This document shows, piece after piece, positions 1 to 5,107 of a stretch of 5,241 nt of DNA. How positions within the stretch are numbered: position 1 is the stretch's first letter; every line of letters starts with the position of its first letter. Both the position numbers and the translations under genes were made by a program. Source of the DNA: an uncultured Frankiales bacterium (GTDB lineage: Bacteria > Actinomycetota > Actinomycetes > Mycobacteriales > SCTD01); NCBI GenBank assembly GCA_946479905.1, contig CAMLIA010000253.1, forward strand, positions 1 to 5,241, written 5' to 3'. The notes beneath the pieces were generated by a model, which saw only the letters and a list, made by a program, of their open reading frames with translations, was not told the DNA's origin and searched no databases.

Positions 1-310
1 TCGACAGCGACGGCACGGTCGGCTCGTGCAGGTGCAGCACGTCGAAGCGGCCCTTCCGCAGCCAGCGGCGAGTCCGGGCCAGCGACAGCGGCCCGAAGCA
101 GAGCCGGGCCACCGACCCGTTGTAAGGGACCGGGACGGTCCGCCCCGCAGGGACGAGGTACGACGGCAGCTCGGCATCCGGGTCGTCCACCGGTGCGAGC
201 ACCGAGACCGAGTGACCGAGTCCGATGAGCGACTCCGCCAGGTCGTGCACGTGCGCCTGCACGCCACCGGGCACGTCCCAGCTGTAGGGGCAGACGATGC
301 CGATCCTCAC
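1..310 (-). CDS. pimA: Phosphatidyl-myo-inositol mannosyltransferase PimA, N-terminal part (gene runs off the left edge)
   Basis: PimA is a GT-B glycosyltransferase (family GT4) that moves mannose from GDP-mannose to the inositol of phosphatidylinositol at the inner face of the membrane, the first committed step of PIM synthesis. The 103 residues seen begin VRIGIVCPYSWDVPGGVQAH, the typical PimA start. The glycine-rich donor-side loop is P14-G15-G16. Y63-N64-G65-S66 and R69 align with the residues that contact inositol phosphate in Mycobacterium smegmatis PimA (Y62, N63, S65, R68; numbering from memory). The segment DVLHLHEP at 90-97 is also conserved. Where mycobacteria have ARLRFGP, this protein has ARLCFGP (Cys71), probably harmless. 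The GTG start at 310 lies in a GTGA overlap with the patA stop, so translation is likely coupled. The C-terminal GDP-mannose-binding domain is outside the window. The identification is firm because the operon neighbours agree. Confidence 0.93.
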   Translation of the reverse strand, partial: MRIGIVCPYSWDVPGGVQAHVHDLAESLIGLGHSVSVLAPVDDPDAELPSYLVPAGRTVPVPYNGSVARLCFGPLSLARTRRWLRKGRFDVLHLHEPTVPSLS

Positions 311-1146
311 CGGGGGTCCAGGTCCTCGAGCCACAGCTTCTGCAGCATGTGCCAGTCGGCAGGGTGCTTCGCGATCTCGACGGCGAACGCGTCCGCGACG
401 GCCTGGGTCATCGTGGGCAGGTCGGTGTGCGGCACGTGGTCCTGGAACACGATGTGCCAGCCGTCGTCGGTGAACGACAGCGTCGTCGGGAGCAGGTCCG
501 CGCCCGTCTCGAGCGCCAGCTTGGCCGGTCCCGCCGGCATCCGGGCGGTGCTGCCGAAGAACTCGACGTCGACGCCGCGCCGGCTGAGGTCCCGGTCGGC
601 GAGCAGGCACACGGCCCCGCCGGCCTCGAGCCGCTCCCGCAGCACGTCGAAGGGCGGCCGGTCGCCGCCGGTCAGGGGCAGCACCTCCATGCCCAGCGAC
701 TGCCGGAACGCGAGGAACTGCTCGTACAACGACTCCGGCTTGAGCCGCTCGGCGACGGTGGCGAACGGCACACCGGTGTGCCCGCACCAGGCTCCGGCGG
801 CGTCCCAGTTGCCGCTGTGCGGCAGCACCATGATGGTCCCTCGGTCACTGGCGACGCTGTCGCGCAGCAGGTGCTCGCCGGTCGTCGTCGTACCCCCGAC
901 GATGCGGTCGCGGTCCATGGCGGGCAGCCGGAACACCTCGCACCAGTAGCGGGCGTAGGACCGGACCGCCGCCCGCTTGAGGTCCTGGCCAGGGGCGACC
1001 CGTGCGAGGTTGCGGGTCAGCTGCTCGAAACCGGGGCGCAGCAGCGCGGCGTCGGCCCCTGCCTGGAAGAGCGCTCGCGCCATCCCCTCCGGCATGGCCC
1101 GGACGGCCGCCCAGCCGGCGGCGAAGGAGCCCGAGAGCAGGTTCAC
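307..1146 (-). CDS. patA: Phosphatidylinositol mannoside acyltransferase PatA (lysophospholipid acyltransferase superfamily)
   Basis: This enzyme transfers an acyl chain, usually palmitoyl from acyl-CoA, to the mannose of PIM1/PIM2 at the cytoplasmic membrane. The 279 residues match the family closely: AAGWAAVRAMPE near the N-terminus, YARYWCEVFRLP at 64-75, the LPHSGNWDAAG block with the HxxxxD acyltransferase motif (H110, D115), AERLKPESLYEQF at 132-144, MPAGPAKLALETGA at 203-216 and the terminal HPADWHMLQ at 261-269. The only in-frame starts before the conserved region are ATG at 1227, deep inside pgsA, and GTG at 1146. I chose GTG 1146 because it forms a GTGA overlap with the pgsA stop, like the next junction. 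That makes it somewhat shorter than the mycobacterial protein (about 316 residues), with the N-terminal amphipathic stretch reduced. Asp184 sits where mycobacterial PatA has its catalytic Glu (LMAERDL there, LLADRDL here). No clear Shine-Dalgarno precedes the start, consistent with translational coupling. Confidence 0.92.
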   Translation of the reverse strand: MNLLSGSFAAGWAAVRAMPEGMARALFQAGADAALLRPGFEQLTRNLARVAPGQDLKRAAVRSYARYWCEVFRLPAMDRDRIVGGTTTTGEHLLRDSVASDRGTIMVLPHSGNWDAAGAWCGHTGVPFATVAERLKPESLYEQFLAFRQSLGMEVLPLTGGDRPPFDVLRERLEAGGAVCLLADRDLSRRGVDVEFFGSTARMPAGPAKLALETGADLLPTTLSFTDDGWHIVFQDHVPHTDLPTMTQAVADAFAVEIAKHPADWHMLQKLWLEDLDPR

Positions 1147-1751
1147 CGCGTGGAGAGCTCGGCTTGCTTCTTCACCTCGAGCGCCCGCTGGACCACCGTG
1201 ACGGCGCTGAGCACCGCGAGCAGCCACAGGGCCCCGGCGAGCAGCTCGTCGGGGATCCCCAGCCCGGTCAGGCCGGCCGCCGCGAGCGCCAGGATCAGTC
1301 GCGCGGGCCGGTCCATGATGCCGACGTTGCAGGTGAGGCCGACGCCCTCGGCCCTGGCCTTCTCGTACGAGATGACCTGGCTGCTCACGAGGACGAACAG
1401 GGTCACGGCGGTCAGGACCTGCGAGCGGTCGGCGTACCAGAGGGCGAGGGCGCCGAAGATCGCCCCGTCGGCGACCCGGTCGCAGGTGCTGTCCAGCCAG
1501 CCGCCGAACGGGCTGCTGACGCCCCGCTTGCGGGCCAGCGCTCCGTCGATGGTGTCGGTGAGGACGAACAGCGTGATGACCAGCGTGCCGACGAAGAACA
1601 TGCCCTGCGGGAAGAACACCAGGGCGGCGCTGACGACGCCCACCGTGCCGACGAGGGTGACCGCGTTCGGCGTCACCCCCCAGGCGAGCAGCTTGTTGAC
1701 CAAGGGGTCCGCGATCCGACCCACGTGGGGACGGAGCTGGCTGCCGATCAC
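1143..1751 (-). CDS. pgsA: Phosphatidylinositol phosphate synthase (CDP-alcohol phosphatidyltransferase, PgsA1 type)
   Basis: This integral membrane enzyme condenses CDP-diacylglycerol with inositol 1-phosphate to give phosphatidylinositol phosphate, the precursor of phosphatidylinositol and all PIMs. From GTG 1751 it has 202 residues. The CDP-alcohol phosphotransferase signature DxxDGxxARx8Gx3Dx3D is complete: D66, D69, G70, A73, R74, G83, D87 and D91. These acidic residues bind two metal ions and D91 is the expected base. SQVISYEKARAE at 124-135 and a C-terminal VVQRALEV are typical of the actinobacterial inositol-phosphate enzymes rather than of phosphatidylglycerophosphate synthase. About six hydrophobic segments are visible, roughly at 30-49, 51-65, 93-108, 111-128, 150-166 and 170-187. 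The open frame extends upstream to 1889, but that part is not conserved and overlaps the divergent gene. GTG 1751 lacks a Shine-Dalgarno but has a -10 box placed for a leaderless start. It is the first gene of the pgsA-patA-pimA operon. Confidence 0.92.
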   Translation of the reverse strand: MIGSQLRPHVGRIADPLVNKLLAWGVTPNAVTLVGTVGVVSAALVFFPQGMFFVGTLVITLFVLTDTIDGALARKRGVSSPFGGWLDSTCDRVADGAIFGALALWYADRSQVLTAVTLFVLVSSQVISYEKARAEGVGLTCNVGIMDRPARLILALAAAGLTGLGIPDELLAGALWLLAVLSAVTVVQRALEVKKQAELSTR

Positions 1752-1758
1752 CGGCTGA

Positions 1759-1764
1759 AGACTA
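1759..1764 (-). promoter_or_regulatory. Putative -10 box for a leaderless pgsA transcript
   Basis: On the minus strand the hexamer TAGTCT fits the actinobacterial TANNNT -10 pattern. Seven bases separate it from the GTG at 1751, so transcription could begin exactly at the start codon. The absence of any Shine-Dalgarno before that GTG supports leaderless translation, which is common in actinobacteria. No convincing -35 box is seen at the expected distance. The assignment is an inference from spacing and motif. Confidence 0.45.
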
Positions 1765-1772
1765 GGGCTTGT

Positions 1773-1788
1773 CCGGCTCGGAGCCCGG
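1773..1788. repeat. Short imperfect palindrome in the divergent pgsA/EF-G2 control region
   Basis: CCGGCTC, a central G, and GAGCCCGG form an inverted repeat whose core GGCTC/GAGCC arms match fully; the outer arms are offset by one extra C. It lies between the putative pgsA -10 box and the Shine-Dalgarno of the EF-G2 gene, so it could be an operator or the upstream part of a hairpin in the EF-G2 leader. In sequence this GC-rich, such short palindromes also arise by chance. The rest of 1752-1824 shows no clear plus-strand promoter. Confidence 0.25.
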
Positions 1789-1813
1789 TAGGAGGGTGGA
1801 CCCACCCCAACCC

Positions 1814-1820
1814 GAGGAGG
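1814..1820 (+). promoter_or_regulatory. Shine-Dalgarno of the EF-G2 gene
   Basis: GAGGAGG ends four bases before GTG 1825 and is a near-perfect anti-16S match. It decides the GTG start of the downstream gene. The spacing is slightly short, but no other in-frame start has a comparable site. Confidence 0.8.
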
Positions 1821-1824
1821 CCTC

Positions 1825-3942
1825 GTGTCCAAGACCGTGAAGCAGACAGGGCCGGCACCCGACCCGAGGGCACCGGAGCTGGTCCGCAACGTCGCCGTGG
1901 TGGGTCACGCGGGGGCGGGCAAGACCACGCTGGTGGAGGCGCTCCTCGCGCGCACCGGCACGGTCCCGCGGGCCGGCAGCGTCACCGAGGGCACCACCGT
2001 CAGCGACAGCGAGGACGTCGAGGTGCGCCTGCAGCGCTCCGTGGCGCTGTCCCTGGCCCCCCTGGAGCACGCGGGCATCAAGGTCAACCTGCTCGACACC
2101 CCCGGTTCCGCCGACTTCGTCGGGGAGCTGCGCGCCGGCCTGCGGGCCGCGGACGCCGCGCTCTTCGTCGTCTCGGCCTGCGACGGCGTGGACGCCATCA
2201 CCGTGCAGCTGTGGCACGAGTGCGCCCTGGTGGGCATGCCGCGGGCGGTCGTCATCACCCAGCTCGACAAGCCCCGCGCCGACTTCGACGACGCGGTCGC
2301 GATCTGCCAGCGGCTGCTCGGCGACGGCGTCCACCCGCTCTACCTGCCGCTGCACGGGGACGGGCCCGACGAGCCGGTGGCCGGTGTCATCGGCCTCATC
2401 AGCCAGCGGGTCTACGACTGGTCGTCCGGCGACCGCGTCGAGCGCGACCCTGACCCGCAGCACCTGCCGCTCATCGAGTCGCTCCGCGGCGAGCTGATGG
2501 AGGCGATCATCGCCGAGAGCGAGGACGAGACGCTGCTCGACCGCTACCTCGCCGGCGAGGACATCGACACCAAGGTCGTCATCACCGACCTGGAGCTCGC
2601 GGTCGCCCGCGGCCACTTCTACCCGGTGCTGCCCGCCGCCCCGCTCACCATGCTCGGCACCGACGAGCTGCTGGAGCTGCTCACCCAGGCGATGCCGACC
2701 CCGCTCGAGCACCCCTGCCCGGTCGTCACCCGGCCCGACGGCTCCCCCGCGCCCGCCATCAGCTGCGACCCGGACGGGCCGCTCGTCGCCGAGGTCGTGA
2801 AGACCACGAGCGACCCCTACCTCGGCCGCGTCTCCCTGCTGCGGGTCTTCTCCGGCACGCTGCGCCCCGACATGACGGTGCACGTCAGCGGCCACGGCAT
2901 GGTCGAGCGCGGGCACCCGGACCACGACGCCGACGAGCGCATCGGCGCGCTGTCGACACCGCTGGGCTCCGCCATGCGACCCGTCTCCGAGTGCGGCGCC
3001 GGCGACATCGTCTCCGTCGCCAAGCTCGCCACCGCCGAGACCGGCGACACGATCTCGTCCAAGGACGACCCGCTGCTCGTGCACCCCTGGGACCTCCCGG
3101 AGCCGCAGCACGCCATCGCGATCGAGGCGGCCACCCGCACCGACGAGGACAAGCTCGGCACGTCGCTGCAGCGGCTGGTCGCCGAGGACCCGACGGTCCG
3201 GCTCGAGCGGCAGCCCGAGACGGGGCAGGTGCTGCTCTGGACGGTCGGCGAGGCGCACGCGGAGGTGCTCGTCGATCGGCTGAAGAACCGCTACGGCGTG
3301 AACGTCACGCTGCCCGAGGTCCAGGTCGCGCTCCGGGAGACCCTCGCCGGCAGGGCCGAGGTGACCGGCCGGCACGTCAAGCAGTCCGGCGGCCACGGGC
3401 AGTACGCCGTCGTGCACATGACCTTCGAGCCGCTGCCCGCCGGGTCGGGCCTCGAGTTCACGTCGGAGGTCGTCGGGGGTGCCGTCCCGACCAACTACAT
3501 CCCGTCGGTAGAGAAGGGCATCGTCCAGCAGATGGAGCGGGGGGTCGACGGCCGGCCGATCGTCGACATCCGGGCGGTGCTCACCGACGGCAAGGCGCAC
3601 TCCGTCGACTCCTCCGACGCCGCCTTCCAGTCAGCGGGCGCGCTCGCGCTGCGCGAGGCCTGCGCCGCGGCCGGCGTGCAGGTGCTGGAGCCCTACAGCG
3701 CGATCGAGGTCACCCTGCCCTCGTCGTACGTCGGGACCGTCATGTCGGACCTGTCCGGTCGCCGCGCCCGCGTCACCGGCAACGAGCTGACCGACGACGA
3801 CATGGCCGTCGTGACCGCCGAGGTGCCCGACCTCGAGCTGCTCCGGTACGCCGCCGAGCTCCGCTCGCTGTCCCACGGCACCGGCTCGTTCACCCGCAGC
3901 TACCTCCGCCACGAGCCCATGCCGAGCCACCTCAAGCCCTGA
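1825..3942 (+). CDS. fusA2: Elongation factor G-like protein EF-G2 (FusA2 type translational GTPase paralogue)
   Basis: The 705 residues cover the full EF-G architecture: G domain (about 20-290), domain II (about 318-405), domain III (about 425-495), domain IV (about 500-620) and domain V (about 620-700). The P-loop GHAGAGKT (27-34) and DTPG (91-94) are intact. Domain IV carries KQSGGHGQYAVVHMTFEP (519-536) and a tip loop with H592 and VDSSD; domain V ends with LSHGTGSFT (682-690). It differs from canonical EF-G in key places: the switch I RGITI motif is replaced by QRSVA near 70-74, the catalytic His after DTPG is Ser95, and the NKxD guanine motif is TQLD (145-148). This is the actinobacterial EF-G2 paralogue, like Rv0120c, not the housekeeping translocase, which normally lies in the str operon with rpsL, rpsG and tuf. 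From memory, the mycobacterial EF-G2 is dispensable and lacks ribosome-stimulated GTPase activity; the exact cellular role is unknown. It is divergent from pgsA and convergent with the HIT gene. Confidence 0.9.
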   Translation: MSKTVKQTGPAPDPRAPELVRNVAVVGHAGAGKTTLVEALLARTGTVPRAGSVTEGTTVSDSEDVEVRLQRSVALSLAPLEHAGIKVNLLDTPGSADFVGELRAGLRAADAALFVVSACDGVDAITVQLWHECALVGMPRAVVITQLDKPRADFDDAVAICQRLLGDGVHPLYLPLHGDGPDEPVAGVIGLISQRVYDWSSGDRVERDPDPQHLPLIESLRGELMEAIIAESEDETLLDRYLAGEDIDTKVVITDLELAVARGHFYPVLPAAPLTMLGTDELLELLTQAMPTPLEHPCPVVTRPDGSPAPAISCDPDGPLVAEVVKTTSDPYLGRVSLLRVFSGTLRPDMTVHVSGHGMVERGHPDHDADERIGALSTPLGSAMRPVSECGAGDIVSVAKLATAETGDTISSKDDPLLVHPWDLPEPQHAIAIEAATRTDEDKLGTSLQRLVAEDPTVRLERQPETGQVLLWTVGEAHAEVLVDRLKNRYGVNVTLPEVQVALRETLAGRAEVTGRHVKQSGGHGQYAVVHMTFEPLPAGSGLEFTSEVVGGAVPTNYIPSVEKGIVQQMERGVDGRPIVDIRAVLTDGKAHSVDSSDAAFQSAGALALREACAAAGVQVLEPYSAIEVTLPSSYVGTVMSDLSGRRARVTGNELTDDDMAVVTAEVPDLELLRYAAELRSLSHGTGSFTRSYLRHEPMPSHLKP

Positions 3943-3946
3943 CCCC

Positions 3947-3963
3947 CCCTTGCGTCATACCTG
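3947..3963 (+). repeat. Outer inverted repeat, left copy
   Basis: CCCTTGCGTCATACCTG is the exact reverse complement of 5091-5107. It begins four bases after the EF-G2 stop codon, within a run of seven C. If the differing C-run length is ignored, the similarity continues outwards through the CTGA that includes the stop codon on each side. Confidence 0.85.
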
Positions 3964-3998
3964 AAGCCCTCTGACCCGCGCGCCACTTGCTATGACGT
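3949..3998 (+). repeat. Extra left-end repeat block, a diverged tandem copy of 4015-4062
   Basis: The block consists of CTTGCGTCAT (3949-3958), a 26-base spacer and ACTTGCTATGACGT (3985-3998). The same two boxes recur at 4015-4024 and 4049-4062 with a 24-base spacer, giving an imperfect tandem repeat with a 64-66 bp period. The spacers share little beyond a TCTGA. CGTCATA (3953-3959) and TATGACG (3991-3997) are inverted copies, so each block could also fold as a hairpin. Confidence 0.7.
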
Positions 3999-4014
3999 TG
4001 TGCAGGCGCCGCCG

Positions 4015-4064
4015 CTTGCGTCATGACTTCTGAGCGTGGGTGCCCTGCACTTGCTATGACGTCA
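4015..4064 (+). repeat. Inner 50-bp inverted repeat, left arm
   Basis: Aligned without gaps to the reverse complement of 5056-5105, it matches at 45 of 50 positions; the differences are at 4025, 4026, 4029, 4042 and 4053. It includes two 8-bp perfect palindromes, GTCATGAC (4020-4027) and TGACGTCA (4057-4064). It ends 34 bp before the ATG of the nuclease-like gene, so besides being an element end it may hold that gene's promoter and operator. Confidence 0.85.
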
Positions 4065-4066
4065 GG

Positions 4067-4075
4067 TTGTCCACA
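4067..4075 (+). promoter_or_regulatory. DnaA-box-like nonamer upstream of the nuclease-like gene
   Basis: TTGTCCACA matches the actinobacterial form of the DnaA box and differs from the Escherichia coli consensus TTATCCACA at one base. It sits just inside the left repeat arm, 23 bp before the start codon. A single box is not an origin. It might tie expression or movement of the cassette to replication, or be a chance match. Confidence 0.3.
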
Positions 4076-4098
4076 GGGCTTCCCCTCGGACCGGCGAG

Positions 4099-5058
4099 AT
4101 GCGGTCGGATCCTCTGGTGCGGATCTCGATTCTCGCGGCCGACCTCGGGCTGAGCCGGGCTCGAGCGCTCGGCGGCGACCAGGAGCAGGTCGTCAGCCGT
4201 CGTCAGCTCTACGCGGCGGGCGTTCCGAGGTGGCTCGTACGACGGGAGCTGCGTGTCGGCCGCTGGCAGCGCACAGGTCGCCAGACCGTCGCCCTGCACA
4301 ACGGGCCACTGCCTGTCGAGGCGAAGCGCTGGGTCGCCGTGCTCGAGAACGGTCCGCGGGCAGCGCTGTCGGGAGCGACAGCGCTGCAGCACGACGGCGT
4401 CACGGCTCTCACCGATGACATCGTCCATGTCCTGGTCCCGCAGGGCTCTCCGAAGGTGCGGCTGCCCGGCGTCCGACGGCACGAGAGCCGACGGTGGCGC
4501 GCGGAGGACCTCGAACCCGCGGGCATCCGCCGTACGAAGCCTGCCGTGTCCGCCGTGATGGCTGCGCTGTGGGCCGTCACGGAGCGGCAGGCCGTCTTCT
4601 TCCTGATCCTCCCGGTGCAGCAGGGCCTCTGCACCCCAGCCCAGCTCGCTGAGGCCCTCGAGCGCGTCCGTCGGCACCGGTTCCGCAAGGCCCTCTGGCT
4701 GGCGGTGGCGGACATCGTCGACGGCGCGCGGAGCATCGGGGAGCTCGACGTCGGGCGCGCGCTGGCGCGGCGCGGGTTGCCCAAGCCGTCGCGCCAGGTG
4801 AGGCGCACCCGCGAGGACGGGTCGGTGTACCTGGACCTCGCGTGGGACGACTACGGCCTCACGATGGAGATCGACGGCACTCAGCACGACCTCCCGTGGA
4901 TGCGGCTCGCAGACACCGTCCGCGACCTGCAGGCGCTCGCCGAAGGGGCCGAGGCGATGCGCATCCCGCTGCTCGCCTGGCGGCTCGACGAGGAGCGGGT
5001 GCTCGACGCGATCGAGTCGGTGTTCCGCTCCCGAGGTTGGCTCCCCGCCGCCGCATGA
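4099..5058 (+). CDS. AbiEi-like winged-helix protein with C-terminal DUF559/Vsr-like nuclease domain
   Basis: The 319-residue product has two recognisable parts. Residues 26-68 (VVSRRQLYAAGV..., then RVGRWQRTGRQTVAL) look like the winged-helix domain found at the N-terminus of type IV antitoxins of the AbiEi kind; 86-130 (ALSGATALQHDG, VHVLVP, RRHES) continue that family pattern. Residues 210-297 resemble the DUF559 branch of PD-(D/E)XK-like nucleases related to Vsr: E215 in a helix, D246 in YLDLAWDDYG, E257 and D259 in MEIDG, H263, then R275-D276 and a final strand IPLLAWRL. The putative metal ligands appear intact, so nuclease activity is plausible but untested. Single genes of this kind are scattered through actinobacterial genomes and usually annotated as hypothetical. 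No AbiEii-type toxin lies next to it. ATG 4099 has only a weak upstream GGCGAG; GTG 4117 is an alternative. Its TGA stop is the first three bases of the right inverted repeat. The real function is unknown. Confidence 0.75.
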   Translation: MRSDPLVRISILAADLGLSRARALGGDQEQVVSRRQLYAAGVPRWLVRRELRVGRWQRTGRQTVALHNGPLPVEAKRWVAVLENGPRAALSGATALQHDGVTALTDDIVHVLVPQGSPKVRLPGVRRHESRRWRAEDLEPAGIRRTKPAVSAVMAALWAVTERQAVFFLILPVQQGLCTPAQLAEALERVRRHRFRKALWLAVADIVDGARSIGELDVGRALARRGLPKPSRQVRRTREDGSVYLDLAWDDYGLTMEIDGTQHDLPWMRLADTVRDLQALAEGAEAMRIPLLAWRLDEERVLDAIESVFRSRGWLPAAA

Positions 5059-5105
5059 CGTCATAGGAAGTGCAGGGGACCCACGCTCAGCAGGTATGAC
5101 GCAAG
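5056..5105 (-). repeat. Inner 50-bp inverted repeat, right arm
   Basis: This is the partner of 4015-4064, with 45 of 50 matches in inverted orientation. Its inner edge is the TGA stop codon of the nuclease-like gene, and it starts with a perfect 10-bp palindrome, ATGACGTCAT (5055-5064). Similarity between the arms stops at this boundary. Confidence 0.85.
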
Positions 5106-5107
5106 GG
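5091..5107 (-). repeat. Outer inverted repeat, right copy
   Basis: CAGGTATGACGCAAGGG is the exact reverse complement of 3947-3963. It overlaps the outer part of the right inner arm and ends directly against the stop codon of the HIT gene (5108-5110). Confidence 0.85.

Larger units (their letters stand above)
3947..5107. mobile_element. Putative nuclease cassette bounded by inverted repeats
   Basis: This 1.16-kb unit fills the gap between two convergent genes and contains one open reading frame of 319 codons. Its two ends are inverted copies of each other: an outer perfect 17-bp pair (3947-3963 and 5091-5107) and an inner 50-bp pair (4015-4064 and 5056-5105) with 45 matches. The left side has an extra diverged repeat copy. 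The encoded gene uses noticeably more codons ending in A or T than its neighbours. There is no DDE, HUH, serine or tyrosine recombinase, and I see no target-site duplication next to either end. The size and layout resemble an insertion sequence or homing-type element. That it moves is an inference; the arms could also be operators kept for another reason. Confidence 0.5.

Noticed and set aside
307..1227. Longer 306-residue form of patA starting at ATG 1227
   Set aside because: It would overlap pgsA by 85 bases with no family similarity in the added part. GTG 1146 gives the same 4-bp overlap seen at the patA/pimA junction.
349..1758. 469-codon plus-strand open frame across patA and pgsA
   Set aside because: It is antisense to two clearly recognisable enzymes and its translation is compositionally biased without motifs. 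Long spurious frames are expected at this GC content.
1143..1889. Longer 248-residue form of pgsA starting at 1889
   Set aside because: The extra N-terminal residues are not hydrophobic or conserved and would overlap the EF-G2 start and its Shine-Dalgarno. GTG 1751 has a well-placed -10 box.
1002..2453. 483-codon plus-strand open frame spanning pgsA, the control region and EF-G2
   Set aside because: It crosses the divergent promoter region and two real genes in other frames, and its product is Arg/Gly/Ala-rich filler.
1762..3600. 612-codon open frame on the minus strand across the EF-G2 gene
   Set aside because: Its product is a low-complexity Arg/Gly/Asp/Val-rich sequence matching no family. 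It is the antisense shadow of the EF-G2 gene, which shows all its domains on the plus strand.
3943..4098. Rho-independent terminator after the EF-G2 gene, or a CRISPR-like array
   Set aside because: The facing ATGACG boxes could pair, but with long loops and no following T run. The repeats are only two blocks with unlike spacers and an inverted copy 1 kb away, unlike a CRISPR array.
4054..5064. 336-codon minus-strand open frame opposite the nuclease-like gene
   Set aside because: Its ATG arises from the ATGACGTCAT palindrome in the right arm, and its translation shows no domain. The plus-strand product has a winged helix and a nuclease core.
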